The translations under genes were made by a program, and so were the position numbers. A stretch of 64,000 nt of DNA from Henricia sp. BOLD:AAB3569 (lineage: Eukaryota; Echinodermata; Asteroidea; Spinulosida; Echinasteridae): assembly GCA_037783545.1 (NCBI GenBank), contig JBBELK010000298.1:4960001-5024000 (forward strand). Reading direction: 5' to 3'. Under the pieces are notes generated by a model that was not told the origin of the DNA, ran no database searches, and saw only the letters and a list, made by a program, of their open reading frames with translations. This document shows, piece by piece, positions 49,201 through 61,200 of the stretch. Every line of letters starts with the position of its first letter. The first letter of the stretch is position 1.

Positions 49201-52200
49201 AACTCTGCTGGCGGTCTGTACAATTAATGACTACAAAAAACACGGGTCATACATTATAAAATGGGCAAAGGCCTGGGAAAACGGTAGACACTATAAAACC
49301 ATATACACAAGGGGAGGGACTCCTATTAGTAATGAGACATGAACAATAATTTCAATAAAATTACATTTACCCCACTACATGCGCGCAAATCATGTCTGCT
49401 GATCGGATTTTTCACGTCTCCGGTGTTCGAACACGGACATACATTTGTAGGAGACAAAAACGCTGCCGTGCCACGCCTTGAAACAAAAGGCAAAAAACAC
49501 CCCCTAACCCGCAAAATTTGGAACACACGTGGGTTCATACCGGCATACAGAGTGACCCCCTGGGTATTTTCTGCGCACAAATTATGCCAATCGGTTTTTC
49601 CGCGACTACATGTACATGTACCATCTCCGAAGGACATGGGAGACAAAAACACCGTTTGTGTTGGATATTTGTCGGCGGGCGGCAGGTTTTTAAAACGGGA
49701 CGCGATATTTCAAAAACGGGAGCTGCATGTACTTTTGTGGAAAATATAACGAGGCGGTACATATACCACCCTGTTTATATCGGCCTGGCGAGAACACTGG
49801 GCTCCCGACGCCCTAAACCGCGAACGTGAGAACCACACATCACATCCGTGGCCGAACACACCAGTTTTACCATGGTTTAAGACCGTACAAAATCGAGGCC
49901 CAACCGTGAAAGTGAGAACTACGGTAGGCTTTATTGATCTCACTTCCTTCAGATTGCCATGTGTATCAGGATCTTGGGCGTACATTTTTGTGACGTGCAT
50001 CAGCTGCGCCATATTTCAAAAACAAAATGAGCAACATGCGCTCTAGTTTGGAACATTTTCTCGATATGCGTACACGTGCCTGATGGCGTGTAATACGCAA
50101 CTTTGTATTTTTCCTACAAAGATGTCTGTGAGAGTGTTCAATACTGCATGGGGAAAAGGCTGGACTTGTCCCTACCCATTTGATGTATGCCAGAGCTGAA
50201 AATGCACCTGCCCCATTCTCACTTGATAAATTTGCTTCCCGACTACAGATGGCGGATGCCATTGAGATGATGCTACTGAGCATCATCTCACCGGAGCTAC
50301 GCTGCTTATGGAACCTGGAGAGATGGCAGGAAGCACTAATCACTACGGTGGTGTTTGTTGGGATGTTTACTAGCTCTACGATGTGGGGAAAGATGTGTGA
50401 TAAGCATGGTCGGCGAACGGTGAGTAGGAAATGCGTTGTGGGTTCCACTTTCCCCTGATGCCCTCCCCCCACCAAGCGCTCCCCCCCCCCCCCCTCCCCT
50501 ACACGACCCGCCCCCAAGCGCCCTCTCCCCAAGCGCACCCTCCCCCCAAGCGCCCCTTCCCCAGTGGGAAAAAGTCTTATATCAGACTTTTGAAATATTT
50601 TCCTCCCTAAAAATTCACAATGCAATTGCCTCATGAGACAGAACTTGTTTTGTTGTGAAGTAAAGTTCAATCATTTTGTAAATGTGTCATTTTTATAGTA
50701 CGCGCTCACGCGCTGTATATTGCTCGGACGGTGAATTGCATGTAGCCGAAACGTATACGAAGGAAGTGTTTAGAAAACGCCCACACTCGCGTCTACGCAC
50801 ACAGCGGCATATATCGGTACATTATTGGCAATGCTGTGCTGGCGCTGGATGATCGATCATGCGATGCGTGCACAATTAATGGAAAAAATCGGATGCGCGC
50901 GGTGACAAGTTGGTCTACATGGTTGGTTCAACATGGGGGAAATATACCAGGTACGTAATTACCGGGTAGGCCTAAAAAAAAAAAGTGCACGGCGTGCAAG
51001 TAAATACAAATCCTTACATGCACAGATAAAAAAGTACATGCACATGTAGTCGTGAACCCACCTCCCACTGTGGACGTCCCGTTGTACCTCTTTTGTTTGG
51101 ACTTAGTTTTTTTGGCGACTGCTAATTTGTTTTGTACACGATTCTAAATCTCGGACACGTGTCCTTGGCAATCGCGGATCCTATTGTAAATTGTCCCCCA
51201 TTTGATTACAGAAACTCGCGCACCAGTGCATGTGTGCACCCGTTTAAATCGACCACTGTATGTTGTCAATTTTTGATTTATGTTACTGTTTTCACCTATT
51301 CCTGTGACAAGGTGTGTCTGTCATACAGATAAAATTGTCTCATTAATCCTATACAAAATCATTCAAGCAGAATGCATACCCTCAAAAAAAATCTGCGTAC
51401 ACATATGATGATTCACCTAAAAAATTAAATATTAAAATTTCTCTGGTAAAACAAGTTTCTGTCAAGTTTTTTTGGACCACCCTGTACGTGTATGTTGGTA
51501 ACCCACCCATTTTACGCCCAGCTGTATGCATACTATACATGTACATGTATTGTAGAGCCTGTGTCCCCCACTATTACAGTTTGGTTCAAAATAAACAATC
51601 AATTAATACATGGATGCATAGTCACATCTTTTGTGTGTGTATTGGATATCCCCAGCTGTCATGCAAATCAGAACCATCATTTGTGTAGTGTAAATAGTGA
51701 CAATCCAAACAGATGAGTGAGAAGGTTGCCATAGTGACGGGCCAGAAGTAGAGAGTTGATACTCTTGTGGGAAATGTCGCATGCACATCAAGTGCAACAG
51801 ACGTTTGAACCGCTGTGCAAATATGGATTAAAAAGTAGTCATTAATATTATAATTCAAAAATGCAGTAATTGATAAAAAATAATGAATAAAATTAAGACG
51901 TAATTATTTAAGTACCGTAATTTTCGGAATATAAGCCGCGGCTTATACGTTGATTTTGCCAAAAAAAACGTTCCCGGCGGCTTATAAACCGGGCGGCTTA
52001 TACGCCGAGCTCTAAAGATAAAAATCATTATATGCTCATGTACATTATGTAATGTGGTTCCTGAAATAATTCTATCAATCTTTTATGGGAATTTTTTTTG
52101 GTAAAAAAACGATGTTGAAGGCCGTCGCACGCGCACGAAAAGGTGTGCAATTTTCCCAGGTGCAGAGTGTACCGATCTTCGTTGTGACCCATACATCGAT

Positions 52201-55200
52201 GTGACACTGCACAAGAAAGTGCAGGCAACCAGTTCGCCATCGGACCATGCCATCGGTCGTGAGTACTCGTCCAACGCCAAACAAATCGTTTGGTGCGTCT
52301 GTTCCTTCCGTGTTTTCTTCAATTCTTTACTTTTAGTCGGCGTTGTTTTAAAATCCAAAGAGTTCTGTGTTTGTCATTGTCTGTGGAAATGTGTGTTTTA
52401 GATGGAAAATCATTACAAGTAATTTTAATTAACGATGTTTTTCCAACAATGTACAGTCACTTTGCCCAACTTGAGCCCCTTCGCCCAAAAGCCATTTCGC
52501 CCAAGCGGCATACGTGTACGTACGTCCGCAGGCTAGGCAAAGGCAGGCAAACGGTCCCCTATTTTAATAAGCCTTTTCGGTATCTCGCGCGCGGTGCATG
52601 CACGTGGCGAGGTCAAAGGTAAATTCGGAACACGACGCCGCCATAGTTCATTCACCGCCATTGATACAATGGGGGTGAATGAACTATAGCGGCGTCGTGC
52701 ACAAAAATATGGGGCGGACGCAAATGCGAGAAATCATCGGGAATACCCGGTACCAAGCAAAAGACGATATATCTATGTAGCATTCTTTTTCCGCTGAATT
52801 ACAAATATTAATATCAATCACCCAATCCCCATGAAGCCCCTTTATGTCGGTTGCAATCAACATAGAATGATCTATTGAGATAACCGAATTCGGAATAAAG
52901 AAGGCATAGCGTTTGCACAGCCTTGGTATACTCCGCTCAAGACGCCCATTGATGACCATCGGCTTCAGTTTTTTGCCGCTGGCCGTGCAGGCAAGAACCA
53001 CCGTGAAGCTGGTTTTCTTATTTATAAACTCTTTTTGCAAAAATGGAGATGCCCCATGAACCGTCCAATTATTGCTGCAGTTTCGGTCTAAACCCCCGTC
53101 CATCTGGTCCAGTACAATGTCTAATTCTTTGTCACTGTCCTTTGCGTTTTTAGTTTAATCGTGATGGACCCAAACGCATGACAAATGCAATGTAGTGGCA
53201 GTACAATACGAAAGCAATCAAACATAAAACGTTTGGCATATTTTATTTTGGCCGGTGAGATCAAAATCGCCAAGTCACCATGTGCATTAAAAATAACCAA
53301 TCGCGGTGCGCGTAATGGAGAGACTCGGCCGGCTATTATCGTACACTGCATAGCATATGCGTCGGGCCCGGGCGAAAGCAGTGTACAATTTGTACACGTG
53401 GGCTGCGTTCCACTCATGCGAACGTTGGCAACGTTCGCCTCAGGTTACAGTGCTCTTTGATCTTGTGCATATGCCTACAAGCTGGGTATTTGGCGAACGT
53501 TGCAAACGTTTAACAATGCCTGCGCGTATTTGGAACGAAGCCCTGCTTTCACTTACCGTGTTTGTGCATGGCCTACCAGCCTGGTGCATGCACTGCATGC
53601 CGTGCGGCCGCCGTCGGAGAATCCAGCGAATATCTTGATGGCTTGTGGCCTTCGTGATCGATGTCTTCTATATACTCTCCTTTATTTTTTGGAGATTTCT
53701 CATTATGCACATTCCAAGGCATTTTAAAAATATGTCAAGTTACATGTACTTTATCTATTTACAAAACAAACTGAAACAAGATTAGCCTACTTTCAGTGCA
53801 TTGCACCTTGCTATAACTTATTATAAACATGTAACGCCTTTTCCGATAAAGCCACTTCTTGATTTCAATAAGGTACGTTTCTCTTGAGTGTGCTGTCATC
53901 AAAACAACCTGGACCACAAAGCTCTCTCTGTCGCGCCGACAGAGAGTGTGACAACTGCAGTGCGTGGTCGCACGCACGTGGCCCGCGGTGAGGCACTTAC
54001 GGCGGCAGTTCTTTGTGATCGATCTGTGGCCGACAAAATGGTGCGGCTAATAAGCCGGGCGGCTTATACGCCGACGGTGAATCTTGTTTCTGGAATTTTC
54101 GGGCGTCGCGGCTTATACCCCGGGCGGCTTATATTCCGAAAATTACGGTACTGGCGTGAATTTACATTTTCAGAAATATCTAGATTTTGTACACGTGGTA
54201 AACTCATTTTAGTGTCGAGAGATTGAATTTAGGCATTTACCGTAGCCTTATCTAGCGAATACAGTACAATTAATGCATAAGACGGACGTCGTGAGGTCGT
54301 GGGTTCGAGTCCCACCCGAGCACGCTATGAAGTTTTTCATAGTGTCTCGGGAAAGCACTGAGTATACAGTGTTAATAATTACGTCGGGTAAGGGCAAAAA
54401 CAACCTTACTTAGCATACGGGTCTGTTCACGAAAAGGGGTCACCAATGCATTTCCAATGCATTTCCCGGATCCTTCATTTTGGGATGGTGCACCTGTGAT
54501 TGTGAGCATGTTGTGTCATTAGGTATTGACCAAATGCTAGCTGTGAATTTGTGAGTACCGGTACATGTATTTGTATTTATATATTTTTTGTTTCTTCTCG
54601 TTTTAAATTTATATATTTTAAATTTAAATAACATTTTAAATATATGTTTATAAAATGACCAATATTCAGCCTTTGGCTGCCATGCGTCATTACAATGGAT
54701 ATGAAAATAAACCAGTTATAATAATATGCTACAGACAAAACTGCGGGATTTCGATCGAAGGATTTTAATTTTTTAAATGAATTTTTAAAGACAGGACTCC
54801 AAGACCCCCAATTTTGTGACATGGCCCACCTCAAAAGTTTCTTCAAATAGGTACAATAAATATGAGCATTATGCCAGTTAAATATAGTGTTGTAATGCCT
54901 GTATTCTGAAGATAATCATGCCTTTTAAATTTTATCGTAATCATCTGTTAGGCCTGCCGTACATAAGACGAGGCCAAAAAAGTGGTGGTGAATGTAACCG
55001 TGGTGTCCTTGCATTATACGTTTAAAACCTCGTTTTCAGACTCGCTAATAAAGGAGTCAAATTTGTTTTGTATGACTTACCTCAAAGATTCACATTTTTC
55101 AATCATACAAAAAATCCAGCATGACACAATTAAGTTATCTCCCAAAGTATTTTTTTTTTGTAATCTTAAATACCGCACTGGATGATTTATTTCAGTATGT

Positions 55201-58200
55201 GCTAACACTTCAGAAATCAATCCCCATGTCACAATTTGGTGACCCTTTATATGCAAAATACTAGAACTGCCTGGACTTACAAAATTATTTTGAACACCCT
55301 GGGTGTTGAAACTAATACTTGTGGTGTTAAAACTTAATACCCGGCTTGGTACATGTATCTGTAAAAGACAACACCACTGGTGTTAATTTAACACCACAGT
55401 TTTCGCAGTGCAGGAACAGCATTACATAACTAAAGAATAATATTAATAAACTGCTTTGTGCATTCTACATGTACAGTACTTTAGAAACACTGAAAAATCC
55501 ATTAATGTTTTTGTGTTTGTAAATGGCATGTAAATGGTAAAAGGAAAAATCGTTTACAAAGGATTTTGTTTTATCAGTTGGCAATTTCTCCTTCAATAGT
55601 ACCATTTTACACAGGGAAAAAATCATAGTGGAGTTTGTGTCCATTGCTATTAACACTTAGTCGGGTTTTTGTTGTCAACTCGAAGTACAATTTGTGGGCC
55701 ACTGCAAGTGATGTAAATTAAACACACGATCAAGAGGTTATCGGGACCAAATGTTCATTTCTGAAACGCTGGTCTAGTCTAAAGAGTACTTATTTTTGTA
55801 TCTAAAAAAATATTTGAGGGATCAATAAAGATATAACGCCACAGGATTTTATTTTTTACTGGTGCCCCATTTGCCATGTTTTATGTGTCATATACACGTA
55901 CTTGTAATTCATTATGCTGTCATATATAGGATACATGTACATCATTCTTACAAATCCAAGAAATTGTTTTAAAACAATTCATAAAATTCATAGACCTCTA
56001 CCCAAAATGTGATTTCTCCTACCTCCATTACATTTCACAAATTAATTGGCATACCCGTATATTTGCATGCCCTAGGCTAGGTAATCCGTCGGTCACACAT
56101 CATAAATTTATTACTGTAAAGGCCTGTAGGCATTGGATTTTTTGGGGGGAAAACTTACCGAGACGATGGGTACTTTTCCCATTTTAAGTCCAATGCGGAC
56201 AGCCTAGGATGTTTTCCTCTCCGTAACTTTTCCCGAGTCTAGCGGTTACTTTTCCTGGCCAACTTCTGCCCAGGAAAATTGACCAGGGAACTTTTCCCGA
56301 GACGAAACGTCCAATGTGGACACAGCGAGTACCGGTAGGTAAAAGTGCTCTGGAAGCGACGAATATTTTACAATTTATACACCAACATTTTGAGGCCAGT
56401 ACATATTTATGTGCTGCAAACTCCCGTAACACCTAAAAGGAATTCTTGATAGAATGGTAAAATTTGATGGAACCAAATAGTGCTTTACAGGGTCGAAATT
56501 AGCACTACTGGTAGTCCGCTAGTCCGAGACTATAAGACTGTTAGCTGCATTGTGCTGGTAGTCCGAAGGGCTAGTGGGCCAATACATGTATAGCGCTACA
56601 TCATAATAACTGCCTTTCATTCAAGAAATAAAAATGTTCCCTGTTGATAATAAACTATTGATTGCTTTCCGGTGACGTCACCCCTTCCATCCACCATTTT
56701 GGTGGGCATTTTTCGTGACCCACGTGACTCGAGTAATAACCAGCAAACGGAGCAAGAAAAGCGCATTGGTTGCACTTACGTTTGTTGCTTAACCTTGCTT
56801 TATGTTGTTGCGCCATGGCTGTTGTATCGATAAAGATACGTATTTCTTAAGGCTAAAAATCGCGATCAAGTAGAAGCACTTTTGTGTTTACAAGCTGACT
56901 GCATGCTCAATATTTTGAACGTAACGTATCGCAACGCGCGTGTGTGGCATCTTCAAATGAAAATACGCTGGTGAGTATTTTTTACGCGTGTTCATGTGCG
57001 TCTATTGGCGCGCGCGTGACTGTTGCCCACCACACATTCCCGGATGTTCTACATGTACGTCATCGAAAGCAATCAATAGTAATGTAAACTCCTCAAAAAA
57101 AGTTCGGAAAGTCAAGTTTGACTGACGATTTCTTTCTTGTTGCAAAATAATTTTCCTTGAATTTTATATAATTGGAAAGCCCTGTTATTCCTCTTTATGA
57201 TGATGTGTCATTTGTTATGATTAAGCATTTGGGGGATGTGCAGCACAGCTGAATACGGGGGCGGGTGTAAAGTGAAATGTCACAAAATGCATTGCTACAT
57301 GTATTGTCAAAAAGTGCATTGACACATTCCCATCCTCCAAGCAAAAGGGGAATGCACTGCATGACAATAGCAGTGAATTTTGTGACCTTTCACTTTCCAC
57401 CCACCTCTGTATTCCGGTATACTGCACATCCCCCAATTGATTAATCATAACAAATGACACATCACTGTGAAGACGAATAACGGGGGTAAAACATCTTTTG
57501 TACACGTGTGGCTGTGTTTAAATACATTGTACATGTACCCGGTAGTATGAATTCATGCTTACATTTGGTTTTTGCCGTTAAAGGCACAGGCTCGTCAGCA
57601 ATGCGCGCCTGCCAAATTCGTGCTCGAAACACGCAGCTCCATGCCTTTGCTATGGAGCTGCGTATTGCGTGGCACACATTTGGCGGGCGCGCATTGCTGA
57701 CGAGCCTGTGCCTTTAACGTCATGAAAATAACAGAATTTTAAAAGCATTTTAAAACTCCCATACACATTTTGGAAACTGCTATGCAATTTTCAATAAAAC
57801 ACCAAAAGCAATTTCTGTGACATTAGTCCCTGATTAGTTTTTCTAAAATCTTAATTTTTACAAATTTGTAGATTTCACTATTCGTATAGAGCTCTATACA
57901 AAAACTACTCCTGACATGTACATGTATATATACTCCTCCAAATTTAAGAATCGCTGATATTTTCATAAATAATGTTATTAAAAGAATTAATAATTAAGAA
58001 TCTAATAAGGCAAACAAATTGTGTAAGAAAACTAGGGCCAATGATTTTCTTTGATTCCGGAAAACTGATGGAGTTCACGGAATTTGACTCCTGAAACAGA
58101 ATCCAGTATTTGACACAGAATGAGTTATCTTCTCATTTGTTTGTCACAAAAACATTGTTTTCTCTTTCTTTTCAGAACAGTATATAATTCAAATAAAGAT

Positions 58201-61200
58201 GATGAAATAGCCTTGCATTTACTGCCAACAAATAAAATGCAAAATCGTTTCAGCGATTGTAAGCATACACGCTGCATTAGGCCTGTTCAATGCCTTTGTT
58301 TTCATTATAAAAAAAACATGAAACGGAATTCATCACCCGAAACGAAATTTGGGATATTTGAAATGAAATTTTCATTTTTCTGAAACGGAAAATCAAAATT
58401 TGAGTAACTTTTATTGAAATGTTAATAAATCAAACCTCAAGTTAATGGGCCGAGATTTAAAAAAAATTATTCAGTACACAAAAATCACACTTGTAATACA
58501 TGTAAGAGGATTTTCAAGATGACTGATTTGTGACGTATTGCGATTTTTGCTGTAATTCAGTGTCCATTTTGATAGTGAACGGGACAAGACCCTCAGTTTC
58601 ACCTGTGCATTCATATTGATGAAATACTTAATGCGTGGCGACACTTCTCCCAAATTAAGAAAATTGCTTCCATATGGACGTACCAGTAATAGTGTCTGAA
58701 GCTACCTTACATTGGGAAGGCACGTTTGTCCATGCACTATATGCTTCAAAATTGAACAGCCATATGGTCGTTTACAGAAGCACGGGAAGTCCATTAGGTG
58801 TGTGCAGAAGACTGTATGGGATGCCAAGACTTCTAAATCACTGCCTCGCATCAGTGCAGATGTGACACATGCTACATGTAATTATATGAGCATACTCAAA
58901 TAATATATGCTCTGCTCATGCAGGAGATTTCTGCCAGAAAATGCAAGCAATATATGCCACGTGTGACATTGTCAAAAAAACAATATATTATTATTTATTA
59001 TTCATGGTTTATTAACTTCAAACATTGCAGCCCTGAGGCTGAATTACGTTCGAATAACATACAAATACAAATTTCACACGAGCAAAAAAAACAAAAACCG
59101 CATTATACTTACATGTACAACAATACTCTTAAAAGTACAAAGACAATAAAAATACATGTACACAAAAAGGATTAGACAAACATCGATAAAAATACAATTA
59201 CAACGTGCTGAAGTGAAATCGTCACCATGAGGGCCTCTATATGCTACCGGATCCACTAGAAGACATCAACCTCAAAATCTATTGCACATATTGATTTAAA
59301 GTATCAACCAAGTATGGAATAGGCCTGTCTTTATAACGCTTTGTCTTACACCTTACACTGGTTGGTTTATTGCAATTCCTAAGAGAATATTGCACCTGTT
59401 CACTTCTGGGCTGAGGTAACCACTCGCAGAATTTCTCAATTTCAGTGCAAACTCTATAGTTTTATGGAATTCTAATCAAAGATAACACTTGTGTCATGTG
59501 TCTTTATGCAGAGATATTTCACAAGAAAGATTGATGTGATTTAAAGACAGATCACGTGATTGGAAAACTTAAAAACGGGAACAGCATTTACATAAATATG
59601 TTGATAAACTACCTTGTAGAAATTCCAGCAATATAGATTCAGTAATACTTCAAAAAAAACTTAAAAACCAGAATAAAATTGCAAATGATTTTGTTAAAAA
59701 GCCTTAGCAATTTTTTTCCCACAAAGGTACAAATCATGTTATGTTTGTTACAATTGCTGTCAACACTTTTAGTAGGGTGTTTCTTGTCAACTCACGATTT
59801 TGGGTAACTACTGGGGCATTCAAGATGCTTACATCGTGTTACACGATGTTTAAACCGGACGAAGCCTCCAGAAGACACAAAAGGAACGACACAGGGTTTC
59901 GCTTTGAATTCTGGAAACACAGGTCAAAGGTTGTTGCCGGGCGGGGCTTTATAAAGGCTGTTATCGTTTGACTCGCGATGAAAAATAAAGCCGGCACCAC
60001 GCAAAAATAGTTGTCCTATAAAAGTACAACAATAAACTTTGTCAATGCCCACAGACATCTACTGATTAAGAAAACTGCCAAAATTACAACTACATCAATG
60101 GCAAATTCCAATAAGTAGAACAGTTTTTTGTGAGATATACACAATTTGCCGATCTATTTGACAGATATATATATAGGACCACCAAGCAAGAATGCACTGA
60201 CGCCATTATCTCAATCTTTTTGGATATGGCATTTTGTATTTTGCGATGAAACTCTTCATATAGTTTGTGTTTTTACTATTTCAGGGGTTAATTTTCTGCA
60301 CAACCTGGCTTTTCTACTACGGTTTACTGAGCAGTTTTGCACCAACCTATATCTGGATTCTCGTCCTAAGAGGACTAGTCGGATTCGGAATTGGCGGTGT
60401 TCCACAGTCGTAAGTTGGCCGTTGACAAAACTTTGATACGATTTGAATAGAAAGGTCTATATTTTGTGCTTTTGTCATTTCCCCCTAATTTAATCGGCCT
60501 CTATATTTTTCTGGCCTTGGTTTAGTAAAATTATCTTTGGTCAAGTAAATCTTTTGAGTCACAAGACCAGTGATCTAGTAGATTTTACCCAAAATTCAAT
60601 CCCTGATGACTTGTAAATTTTAGAGGCATTTCTCAAAATTCAAACAAATATAATTGGTATACTAGTAATTGGTGTATATACGTATTTAGGCCAAACAAAA
60701 TAAATGGTGCGTTTACGGTGACGGCCTGAAAAAAATCGAGGTAGGTAGGTAGGTAGGAAAATTTTATTTTGCCATTTGTTTTTATTTCAGTTCATGCATT
60801 TGCGTGTTTTGCAATGTTTGAAACTCACTATTAACACTATTAACAGCTTCAAGTGTAATGTAGAGAATGTTGGAAATTATTGCAAATAGTGCTCAATTTA
60901 TTTAAAATTATCAACTTAAAATTGGCAATAAAAAGTTTGAGGTCGGCAATTTGGCCCCAAAAATTCTAGGTCGGGCGGGTTACCGTAAACACACCATTTA
61001 TTTTGTTTGGCCTTATAAGTTTATTACTCGTCATATATGCCTTATATCACTTGGGGGCCATCCGGAATTATCAACATTTTCACGGTTCTTCAGAGCGTGT
61101 AGTATTTTCAAAGGCCCCTCCCTCCCCCAGAAATACTAATCAACATTTGTTGTCACTACCGTGAAATGTCAACATTTTACAGTAATGTCGTGCCCTGCCC

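Larger units (their letters stand above)
51915..54148 (-). mobile_element. Tigger/pogo-like (Tc1-mariner) transposon remnant, 2234 bp
   Basis: The ends are CCGTAATTTTCGGAATATAA and its complement, flanked by TA (51913-51914, 54149-54150). CGGCTTATA words occur inside both ends. A minus-strand transposase fragment lies at 52684-53103. A smaller MITE (53400-53543) is nested in it. The ends, the TA duplication and the DDE-type fragment agree on a Tc1-mariner assignment. Confidence 0.82.

Noticed and set aside
50436-50636. Pro-rich frame after SVOP-like exon 3
   Set aside because: It is simple-sequence coding by the C-rich intronic tract, past a good splice donor.
49966-50670. 234-codon open frame on the minus strand
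   Set aside because: It lies antisense to SVOP-like exon 3 and reads through the C-rich tract. No homology was recognised.
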